Source of the DNA: Lycocorax pyrrhopterus obiensis
Taxonomy: Eukaryota; Chordata; Aves; Passeriformes; Paradisaeidae
DNA length: 64,000 nucleotides
Direction of reading: 5' to 3'
Assembly: GCA_014706295.1 (NCBI GenBank)
Contig: JACSVZ010000037.1
Location: 682,001-746,000 of the forward strand
The translations under genes and the position numbers were made by a program. Positions 34,601 to 46,600 of the stretch are shown one piece after another; positions within the stretch are counted from its first letter, which is position 1; each line of letters starts with the position of its first letter. Below the pieces are notes generated by a model, which saw only the letters and a program-made list of their open reading frames with translations, did no database searches and was not told where the DNA came from.

Positions 34601-37600
34601 GAGCTTTGTGTGCAATGTCTGTGAATCACCTTTTCTTTCCATTAAAGACCTAACGAAGCATTTATCCATTCATGCTGAAGAATGGCCCTTCAAATGTGAA
34701 TTCTGTGTACAGCTTTTTAGGGATAAAACAGACTTGTCAGAGCATCGCTTTCTGCTTCATGGAGTAGGGAATATCTTTGTTTGTTCAGTGTGTAAAAAGG
34801 AATTTGCTTTTTTGTGCAATTTGCAACAGCATCAGCGTGATCTCCATCCAGACAAAGAGTGCACACATCATGAGTTTGAAAGTGGGACTTTGAGACCCCA
34901 GAATTTTACTGACCCCAGTAAGGCGAACGTGGAACACATGCAGAGCCTGCCAGAAGATTCTTTGGAGCCTTCAAAAGAGGAGGAAGATGAAGATCTAAAT
35001 GATTCTTCTGAAGAGCTTTATACTACTATAAAAATAATGGCTTCTGGAGTGAAATCTAAAGATCCAGATGTTCGTATGGGCCTCAATCAACACTACCCAA
35101 GCTTTAAACCGCCTCCGTTCCAGTATCACCATCGTAATCCTATGGGCATTGGGGTTACTGCAACAAACTTCACAACCCACAATATCCCACAGACTTTTAC
35201 TACTGCCATTCGATGCACAAAATGTGGAAAAAGTGTTGATAACATGCCTGAGTTACACAAACACATACTGGCCTGTGCATCTGCCAGTGATAAAAAGAGA
35301 TACACACCTAAAAAAAATCCAGTACCCCTCAAACAGACAGTGCAGCCTAAGAATGGCATGGTGGTTATCGCTGGGCCTGGGAAGAATGCCTTCAGACGAA
35401 TGGGTCAGCCTAAAAGACTCAATTTCAATGTTGAGATTAGCAAAATGTCCTCCAATAAACTAAAAATAAGTGCATTGAAAAAGAAAAACCAGCTTGTGCA
35501 GAAAGCTATCCTGCAAAAGAAGAAGTCTGCCCAGCAGAAGGCAGAACTGAAAAATAACCCATCCGAGACGGACTCTCACATCTGCCCCTACTGTAACAGA
35601 GAGTTCACTTACATTGGGAGTTTGAACAAACACGCATCCTACAGCTGCCCCAAAAAACCCATCTCTCCCTCCTCTAAAAAGAATTCTTCCAAAAAAAGTG
35701 CAACTTCTTCACCTGCAAACAGTGACAAAGGCAGCAACCAGCGCAGGCGAACAGCAGATGCAGAAATCAAAATGCAGAGCACTCAGCCTCACCTGGGCAA
35801 GACGAGAGCACGAACCTCAGGACCTGCACAGCTTCAGCTCCCCTCTGCCTCCTTCAAGTCCAAACAAAATGTTAAATTTGTACCTTCCATGCGATCTAAA
35901 AAGCCAAATTCATCTTCATCGTTGAGGAACTCTAGTCCTGTAAGAGTGTCTAAAATGTCCCACGTTGATGGGAAAAAAACTAAGGTGGTTTCTAAGAACA
36001 ATTCCTCTGGAATCTCCAGCAAAGCGTCCCGGAAATTGCACGTCAGAATACAAAGGAATAATAAAGCTGTTTTGCCAAGTAAATCTGCTGTGGCAAGTAA
36101 GAAAAAGGCAGACAGGTTCAGTGTAAAATCTAGAGAGAGGATTGGAGGACCGATCACACGGAGCCTGCAGCAGGCAGCAAATGCAGAGGCAGCAGAAAAC
36201 AAAAGAGATGAAAGCAGTACAAAGCAAGAACTAAAAGATTTCAGGTAAGCATTTCATTTGAAGTTGAAACAACCCAGGAACACGTTGCTTGCTGTTTTGC
36301 CAATTTTCTTGGTCTTTTTTTTTCTTTTTTTTTTTCTCTTTTTTTGAGTTTCTCATGCTTAAATAAAAAAAAAAAGTTGCATTTCCTAAAACATGGATGA
36401 GCAGCTCACTGATGCTGAGGTATGATGTACATACTTGATGCATTTTGTCATGTCATGAAATAATACACGGTTTGTATAGAGAATGTCTTTAATTATAAAC
36501 TGAATTGAAAACTCTGGAAAAAAACAATGTCAATACCTGAGTGCAAATAAACTTAATGTCATTAAACTCAATGTTATTGGAGACACTGACCTTGTATTTG
36601 GTATCTGACATCTAAGGTAGCCCAGAATCATTCTAGATTTATTTATGGCGGTTCACTTAAGTTAAAAAACATGACTGCATTCTTTACTCACTAAAATAAC
36701 TTGCTTTGGTTTGTAATAAAAAGCATTCTCTGCATATATATATATATATATATATATATCTAAAAGAAACAAACCATGACCAAATACTTCAAAAATGTAT
36801 GTGCATACGGACTGAGATCATTAAATACTTAATATAAGGGAAATAGACATGTAAGAAAAGTTACATGAACATGTAAATTTGTTAGAAGTATCATGCTTTT
36901 ATGTTTCACTATAAAATTTTATAATTAAAGTTCTATTTCTTTTTGAGAAGAAGCATTTTAATCACAAGAAAGGGTAATACTTCAATAAATAAATAAAATC
37001 TTAATCTACGTGCCTGAGTCCCGACTTACGTCTTCATGTAGTCTCTCCAATCAATAGTCTATTTTGCACAGTGTTTATAACCTCTGTTACCTTGCTCCTG
37101 CCCTGTTTTTCTTGGAAACAGGTGTCTAATTTGCTGAGGAACTTTCACAAAGCTCACTGGTAATTAAGAGTTCTTTTGGGATGGGTAATTGCAGCGCTTC
37201 ACTGTGATTAATACCAGATTTAGGGCCAAGGGTAGGTTTTTTTAATCGAAGTCATTGCTAGAGGAGGAGGGGGAGGAACTGGCAGCCTCCATCAGAACAA
37301 GTAGAGCAGGATCTGTTCAATGTCAAAATCCAAACTGTTCACAGTTTGTGTGTCTTACAGTGAAGATCTCCGAGGTGAAAATAGTGAGGAAATACTTTGT
37401 AAAGTAAAGGTTCAATATAGCAGAATTATTCCCAAGTGCTAGAGGGGAATTTGACTTAAAATAGTCCATACCCAAATTAGGATGTGTTGAAGGAGAAAAA
37501 TGTTATTGGAATTTGGAGACTAATGGTGTAAAAATGCCTTTTAGGAACAAGAAATGTCTACCAGGCCTATTCCCTTAGGACATAAACATCTTCATGTTAA

Positions 37601-40600
37601 TTCTCACCAGCTGCTCTCTTAGTTATGTGTGAAACTGTATTTAAATGGTGCCAGAACAGATCAGTAGAATAAGAAGCCAAAACACCACATCTTCCCATCT
37701 AAATGAATCATTTGACCTTATGCAAAATAACCAAGTACTTGGAAATGCGTGCATATGGGAATTGTTCAGTAGTATTTGGGGAAATAACAATTGACCTGGG
37801 GTAAGGTTTCCTTGGCTGGCTCAAATACCGTTGGTTTACTTTGGCTGCTTGGAGTCTTTATCGGTTTAACGAATGGTTACACTAGGAAAACCTTTTGGTT
37901 TCTGAAGTAACTTTCATAAATCTAGATTGCCTAGTCAACTTCTTTTTATATCAGTTATATAGCGTGAAGAATTTTTTTGCCTTCATACACTAATATCAGC
38001 ACAGTTTAACTTTGATTCTACTCTATGTAGGCACTGTTGGGTTTTGATTTTTTTTCCAGGAAATCTTAATATTTTTTCAAGACTTGTTTTATGTATATTT
38101 GTCTACCAATTTGTTTTTCGCCTTTCAGTTTTTCTGTGTAAACATACTCATTCGCAGATTGTTTTGTCATTTATCTTCAGTTTTTGTCAATTTTGGGGTT
38201 TTTTTTAAATTTCTATTTTCTAGGAATCTCCTGTAAAAACAAAACAAACGAAAAAATCCCTTAATGCCATGGTAGAGCTGTTGCATGCTTATCTTAGGAT
38301 AAGCACTACGCCAAGGGATGTGAAATCCAAGCTTGCGAAACCCGCAGAAGCTGAGTCACAACCATAAAATTGCCTGCAGGCTTCTTGCTCATGCTCAGTG
38401 TCAGGCCTAAATTTTCTTACTTTGTGCTTGACACATGCAGGATGATTCAGATTAAAGCGAAGGGCACTGTTAAAAACAGATGAAACCCCACAGGAAATCA
38501 TCAAAAGAAACAGCGGGATTTAACTGAACCAAATCTTTTGATTTTGTCCATACCTTCGTGGATGGCGTTGGGCAGTTCAGTGTCTGTGCTTGACAAAGCA
38601 GGTTCCTTCAGCCTGTCCAGAATTCAGTGTAGATTCAGGGCCAACAATTGCTGCACTCCAAGTATTTTTGTCATGTATTAGATCTCTTAAAATCTCATTT
38701 TGTCTAAATGAGTCAGTAGAGGCCAACCTAGCACAGCAGAATTCCCTTCCCACCTTCTCCTCACTTTCTGAATCTTTTAGATGTCCAGTATACAATGGAA
38801 AAAAAGCCTGATTTGGATATTTTATGGATTTTCCAAGTTCTTATTTACACATGCAAATAAAACTTTATATAGCAGTGATGAATTTCTAAACACCAGATAT
38901 ATAATGGTGAATCTTTTTATGGATAAGAAGGCTAGAGCAGGGCTGCAGACCTGCATATTTTGAAAATGAAATATATAATTATTCTAAAAGGTTGTACACC
39001 TCTAACTTAAGACAACAAATTGGTCTATTGTTCATAACAGCTTTTTATGGAAATACTGTTTGTCACATGTTCATAGAGCTTTCAGGATTAATGACAGAAT
39101 GGATGGAAAGTGACTAGTTTCTTTATACAGACACCCCTTTTATTTTTCGTTCTTAAAAAGTAATCTACCTCTTTAAAATTTGTAGTTTAATAATTGTTTG
39201 GTGAATTTGTGCCACTTTCACTTTCACTATCATTCCCATTTTGTTACATTTCTGTTATGGGGACTTTATGTTGAAATATTGTATAAAGCATTTGTAGCAA
39301 GTTTTAAAAAATAAAATATTTAAAATTATTTAAATTGTTTTGGACACTTCAATTGTACTATATGTGATTTACATTTTACATTAATTTCATTTTGTTTTCA
39401 TTTTGGGTTGTTAATCTTGGAGCATGTTCCTGTATTAAAGTTTGCTGTTAGTTATATTGTTACTTCTATTGGAGAGTGATATAAAGACTATTCTAATGAA
39501 AACATTAAAAATTGCAATTTGACATAAAAGTGGGGTTGTCCTTGCTTTTGAACGCTGTAGCCTTGCTGGAGGGCTGTAAATGCAGGTAAGCAGCTGAAGA
39601 GGGATTTTCCTCCTCCACGTGCCGTCCATCCTGTGCTGTAAGTTCCAGCCGTAGTTACGAGTCCGTGATGTTGCAAGCACTTAATGACCAACTAGATGGA
39701 ACTATCATGACACATTTTCTATGACCAATAAAGTAAGCTTTTTAAAAACTGGGGGGAAACTTGCCTTTTGTGTGGAAAGCAGATGTACCAGGAAAATGGA
39801 ACGATGTACATCTAGGAGGAGTTAAGTGTGCTTGCATCCTTCAGTTGTGTCCCTCTGGTTCAGTGACGTGAATTTATACCAATTGGCCACTTCTGACGTA
39901 GCTTGAGGATTTTAGGTTTTAATTGTGAACACTGCTAATAAATTTAAACTATTTAAATGAAAATTACATACACTATTTCAACTTTTTCTGATACTATAGT
40001 TTTCTGTTTTTCTGATATTATAGTGTTCTATTTTTATATGCTTTAAAGTTGTTAAATAGTTCAATAAAAAAAAATACATGCAAAGATATTTTTGGCTCTT
40101 GAGAATTTTGGAATGTTGTATTCCACCACCAAGATGCATGTTCTGCCTCTTGCAGTGGAGCTGGAAGCATCTGCATCCATATTAGTGTGGCAGTGGGGTG
40201 GAATAATGTAACATTGGTGAGGCTAAACAGCATTACAGCAGTTCCTTCACATGCTCCCTCCTAATCCAGTAGTAAGTTACTATTTTATGTAGTTGTCTAT
40301 TCAAATTAATGCTTCTGTCTGAGTAAGATTCTTTGGTAGAGAACTCCCAGTTTATTTTTTCATGTGGGATGCCATTCCTTGAACGTGTTCTTTCCATAAC
40401 AACGTTTTCCATGAATTTTAACTGATGGGGGAAGATCTGGTGGAATAATGCGGAGGTTCCAACATTGTTCATGGAGTGTTTTTGCACTCACTGCAGTTTG
40501 GGATTTACACCACAGTGGAAGAGGTGAATCCTTAGTCTACCTACAACAGCGGTTACACCAAGGAGGTGGGAGGAAGCCACAGTGAAGGTCTTCAGTCTTG

Positions 40601-43600
40601 ATTAGGTTTTACTGTATGTACCCAAGGAAAACATTGTTTTACATACCCAGTGTTGTATTTGGATGTTTTATAAGAAAAAGGAAACATGAAAAAAAAGTGA
40701 AAACTCATGGTTTTGAGTTTGCTGAGGGTGGGGCATAAACTTGAATTGTTGTTTCACATCTTTTACTGACAAATGAAATACCGGTTGGTGTTTGCTCTTG
40801 CTGCAGTCTGGGTGTTTCAGTCACCTTGTAAGGATTTATTACCCATGTCTAGCAGTGAACTGATGGTGAGTAAACCAGCCTCATTCCCTAATATCGTGGA
40901 AGAAGTCCTCTTACCATTGTATTTGTGGTTTCTCTGCTGTGATGTTAAATCCTGTTGTGTCCCAAGGATGTGCCACACTGAGATGTTCACCTGTGTTCAC
41001 CAATTGTTCAGGGAAGTGCTGGGTGATGGAGATCTCAGCTCCAAATGAGAGAGGACCATCAAAGAGTTTCAGTCCTAAATAGGTGACTCATCACAAATAG
41101 AAATGTACAGCTTTCAGAATTACTATTGCTATTGCATCTCATCTGCATAATTGAATTTCTCTGGCTTTTATAGCTGCCTCTGTGATCTGAAGCAACAATA
41201 AAGCTGTAATGTTGCCCACAAAGTGCTGACACATCTTGAAATTCATCCAGACAGGCAATGAAAACAATTAAACTTGTCCTGTTTACAGAGACCAAGTGAC
41301 ATGCTGGGCGAGATCAAATGAGTGTCTGTTTAATAAAAACAGCAATGCTGGAGTTGTTGTGGAGACGGGAGATCTGACAGGTTCTGTTTACCTTTTTTTG
41401 TTTGCCATTTTCCAGTTTGCTGGAAGGCATTGGAACCAGCTTGTGGAAGCAATGTCTGAGCTGTGTTCAGTCCTAGGTGTTAGGGCCAATCCAGGGGATG
41501 CAGCCAGGCCCCTCCTGCTTTGCAAGCTCCTCAGCCCTGGTGGGAGCTGCCCGAGGGGATTAAGGCTGGGGTGTTTCTGGTTCTCTGGTTTGTCAGCATT
41601 TTGTATTGCAAGACTGTTACTTAAAATTTTAGTTTAGTTCCTGATGATTTTCTTTGGGGAGATGTCATGGAGTTTGATGTCTAAATGTTCAATATCAAAT
41701 GCAAATAGGAACAGCACTCGCTTCATTTACTGTGGTTTGTGACTTCTTTTCCAAAATTACAGGCTCAGCTCCAGCTTTTTAGTGGAGTCTGGTTTAGCCA
41801 AGGAGCTGAATTGCTAGAGACAGACAAGTAGCTTGTGAATGACCTTAAAAAGAGAACTTAGAAGACCTTACATACTAATTCTGGCTTTTATTTACTGAAT
41901 GTGATCTGCGTGAGTTACATGATGGTGTAGTTCTGCTCACGATGAAAAGGAGCTAAACAATAGATTTTGAACAACAAGTACATGCTGGTTTGGAGCTGAG
42001 CTTTTGTGGTAAGTCAATGATGAGAGCGGGGTGAACTTCCACATCTATTTAATTAAACTGTTAAAAATAGCGGCTTTCTAATGGAAAAGAGGATGTACCT
42101 TCCAGTACTTGGCAAGAGCAGGATGGTGAGGAAAATATATTTATTTCAGAGCAAGATGCAAATAAAACACTCTTAAGGAAGGCATGATATATTAAGTGTG
42201 CAGTCAATGGTCCACTGTACACATTAAATGAGAGAGTGGGAATTTAATGTTTTTAAAGAGGGATCTTTTTTCCGTGTGTGTGAATGGGTTGCTGTTATTT
42301 CCTAAGCTTTGGTTTTTTGGTTTTTTTTCCTTAATTTTAATGTGTTATGGTATTTTTGGAGTGAAATGAATACTAAGGTGACAGACTGTAGCAGGAGTTG
42401 GTGCCTCTTTGTGCCCATCAGTTACAGTCAGGCAAGGGTCAGATGTTTAGAATGCAAGTAGATTGTTAGAGTGGGGATGGGTGTAAAGCATCCAGTGTCT
42501 AACACGAGATTACTCACAGGGCCCGGAGTCCTGTGCTGCCTCTGCACCAGTCTCCAGCCACTACCTGCTTCTGACCCTCTTCCTTAGTTAAGAGGAAGCC
42601 ATTGAGTCACCTCTGAGTGCTGCTTCCCACACATACTTCGTCGCTTTCCGTTCTCCTTTTGCTGATCCTGCACCTTTACTTCACTTACTAAGTCTTTAAA
42701 AATGCTTTTGGTAGATCGAACTTTTAGAGCATTCTTTGGGAAAAGAGCACTGAAATACTGCTTTTTGTTTTTTCAGATACAAGGCAGTAAAACTGAAACT
42801 CAGAGGGAAGCTTGAGCAGGCATTAGGTTGGAGGGAGGCTTTTTCTTAAGAGATAGGTAGCTGCTTCATTTTCCTAATTTATTCAAAGCTCAGGTGGTTA
42901 GTGAAACATAATGTTGTAATCAGCAACATGCACTTTGTTTGTGTATGTATCTCTCTGTTTAATTTTTTAAGACTTTTATGTTTCATGAGCCAAACAGGGT
43001 CTCTGAGTCATGTTTTGGATGACAGTACTCCCAGAAACTGCCAGAGGGTTGTGAGAAACGGCTTTGGTTATTCAGCGGGTGATGTTCCATTTCTCTGAAG
43101 TACAGGCTCAGCGTTCAGTCATTCGAGGTGCTCTGGCACACAGCAGGTGAGCAGCAAAACTGAGACTTGCACCACTCAATGCCCTGTGTCAGTCAAAAAG
43201 TGAGAGTAATAATCTCATATCTGGGCCTGTTTCAGCAAAGCCTGCCTTGATTGCAGCTGAGGGAGCTGGGGGGGCTCAGCCTGGAGAAAAGGAGGCTCAG
43301 GAGGGTCAGTGTCACTCTACAACCCCCTGACAGGAGGGTGCAGCCAGGTGGGGGGTGGGCTCTGCTCCCAGGGAACAAGGGACAGGACAAGAGGAAGTGG
43401 CCTCAAGCTGTGCCAGAGGCTGCCCAGGGAGGTCATGGAGTCCCCATCCTGGAGGTGTCCAGGGAACGCCTGGATGTGGCACTCGGTGCTCTGGGCTGGG
43501 TGACAAGGTGGGGATGGGTCACGGGTTGGACTCGATGGCCTTGGGGGTCTTTTCCAACCTCAGTGAGTCTGTGATTCCTTCTGCAGTTCAGGAAGCACTG

Positions 43601-46600
43601 CTCAGCAAAGTTAAATGCCTGTGGTAAAGTAGATGCAAGGGCTTTTTCAGGGAAGTGATTTTGTTGGGAATGCAGAGGATGCGCTTCCTGCTCAGGGCGT
43701 CCGAAGGCTCATTGCCACATACAGACCGTGTGTGCATAGCCCTCGGTCATGCTCCAGCCGTGACTCAATGCGGGAATTTATGTAGTGTTTCCTTTAGGTA
43801 TGGAGATCTCTGCTAAACATTGCAGTGTGGAAGGTGGGAAGATGAGAAATACTGAATTCTTACATCACTGAGCTGCTTTGAAGAGTTTCAAACTCCACTG
43901 TCACTGGAACTTGAAGCTGTATTCTCCATTCATTATGGCAAATTCATTATGTCACTCATGTACCTTTTCGAATCAAAAGCACATTTTGTTCTGTGAGTTC
44001 TTTTTTATGTAACGAGTTGTGCAGGACCGAGGGCTCATCCTTATTCTGCTGCCCTCCAGCAATCCGTTTGAACTCCTTTGGTGTCACCATTTCTGTATAA
44101 AGCTAAATAAAATCACCTACAGTGTTCCCTATGTGTGATGAAAGTTTTCTCATTCTGTTAGGAATGTGATTCAGTAGGTACAAACTTTTTATCAAATCGC
44201 ATTACCTGACAGTGTAGGAGATGGGTTTGAGTACTGCTATTTTTAATCCAAAATTGTTCCCCTTCTGGCTTGCAAAATACTCTGTGCTGCTTTAAAAGGG
44301 CAGGAAGATAAATTGCTGACATGATACTGTTCATCTAAATTTATAGGTCTAGACCAAGATTTCTTAAGTGACTAATCATCTCTGAGTTCAACTTGAAGTA
44401 CCTTCAAGACAACTGATTTTCTGAAGGAGCTCAGTAGCCATCTCAGTGCTGAATTCCATTCAAGTGGCTACTTGAGGTCTCTGGTTGCTTTTGAAAATGT
44501 AGTTCTATTTAAGTCAAATATTGTTGGTACATCAATTTGAGAGTCCCCCAGGTGAGCTGGGGGCATGGTGTGAGATTTTTTTCCAGCAGTTCTCGCTCTT
44601 GGTTTGGTGTTCATCACTAGAGTTCCTCGTGATCCACTGCGAGTGGAGCTGAGCCAGCAATGAAGAAACTTAAACTGTAGAGCACGTGTGAAACAAAGCA
44701 ATTTTTGAGTTACTGTGGGGCAGCAATGCTGCTTTAAAGGATTAGGTTCTTTGAAGCACTGTGGCTGGAGAGTGCTGTTAGGTGTCTTCTTGGAAGCTGA
44801 GAATGCAAAGGATCTCAGTAACAGGTTTTTCCAGTTTAGATTCATGAAAGGCCTGACCATAATATTCATGTTCTAGCCTTTAGCGCCATGTGAAGGAAAG
44901 ATAAAATCCTGACGTGCTCCAGCTCTTTCTCTGCTTTCATGGATAAACACATGTAAGTCTCCAAATAGCCACAGTGCAGCACATTAAGATCCTTTTTCCT
45001 TTCTGCTGCTTCCCCATTTTCTAGACAGTGAGTCAGGACTTTTCTATAGAAAAGAGAGACGTCCCTTTCAAAAAAATTCTATCCGTAAACTTTTTTGTCT
45101 TGATAAATACTTTGTTTCACCAACAGACGAATGAAGGTCTTTTCCTTAGTGGTTGATGTTTTTGATGTGTTTCCCAGTCCTTGTTTGTGTATTTACTTTC
45201 CCATTAAGCAGTCTACTGCTGCCAGAGAGTACATTTCAGTCAGGGTAGCAGCACTGTAGTTTAATCTCACTGAGAGCAGAAAGCCCAGAAATGGCATTTA
45301 TCCACCCCCTAAACCCTCCTGCTTCCCTTCTGGCCTGTGAAATTGCTCAGCCTAATTCTGCAAAACCAAGAATTTGGGCTTAAACATGCACATTTCTATT
45401 TTTTTTTCCCTAGGCAGTCAATGATTTGTGTCAGTTTAGCTGTTCTTTTGCTTAAGAGTAGGAAACACTTGATAGAATATGTTCCTGGCATGCTTATTGT
45501 TAAACGTGATGTGGAATGTGTGTGTGTCTGAAATTTTGGAGCATATCCTTGGGGGTATTTTAGATTAGGACCGTAGAAGTATAATCCTTGCAGGAAAAAA
45601 ACCCACTTTAGTTGAGGTAAAAATGTGAGCTTAAATCACCTGAATTTTTACCACATACCGCCATGACTTTTTTCACTGAATTTCCCTGGTGCGACCAGCA
45701 GCCACCTCGGATCACTCCAGCCTTCGTTCCCACAAATACCGGGCTTCTTTTTCTGGGACATTTGTAGAGAATTAAACTAACAACCCAGGAGAATGTTAAT
45801 TGCGCAAGTGTGGTAGAAGACAAGCTAATTTGAATAAAAAATACCAAATGTATTTTGAGAATGTCTGAGGGAAGGGGGTGTGCCAGGATTTGGCATTTTT
45901 CCTGGCCTTTGAGTTCATGTGTATTGCTCAAGGCAAGGCTCAGGGGCCTGGGGAGGTATATGGAAGTAGGAATTTGGTTTGGACAAATTCTTGAGTATTC
46001 AGGAGACAATTGAACCTGTGGCAGTAATGCAGGTGGTGGGGGAGCCTTTGCCTTTGTTCTGTCCTCTGCTTTAAGGCTGCAGATTGTCTGGGTGACCTTG
46101 GCAAATCACTTTCCACCTGACTCCATTCTGGAGCTGAAAAACTGGGATTATGGTACTGACTCACACTACAAAACGCTTTCAGATCTGAGGATGGAAAACC
46201 TTAAGAGCTGGGATTTAGTGTATTTTTTTTGTAGCGCATCTCACCAAATTGGGTGATTTATCTCTTTTAGTTTGGGTATGCTCTCAGTTGTGAGAGAGAG
46301 CTTTAGGCCCTGTCTCTGTGTAAAAAATAGCCTCATTTAACTTCTGGGTTAGCTTTAATTTATGGAATAGCTGGTGCATCTACCAAACTGTTTAGTTTGG
46401 TTTAAAAGTCCTTAGTTGACAGAGAAAACTTTGTGCGGACAAGTCCTTCCTGCTACCTAACATTTGGGTTCTGGGCCTTTTTTCCTTTCAAGCAGAGTGT
46501 GTTTTCTGATGTTATTCCTTTTTGGTTTTTTGTATTAATTTTTTTTCTGACTAGGACTGTTCCCTAGCAATGGTTCTGGCAGAGGTGGGGCAGCCTGGGC

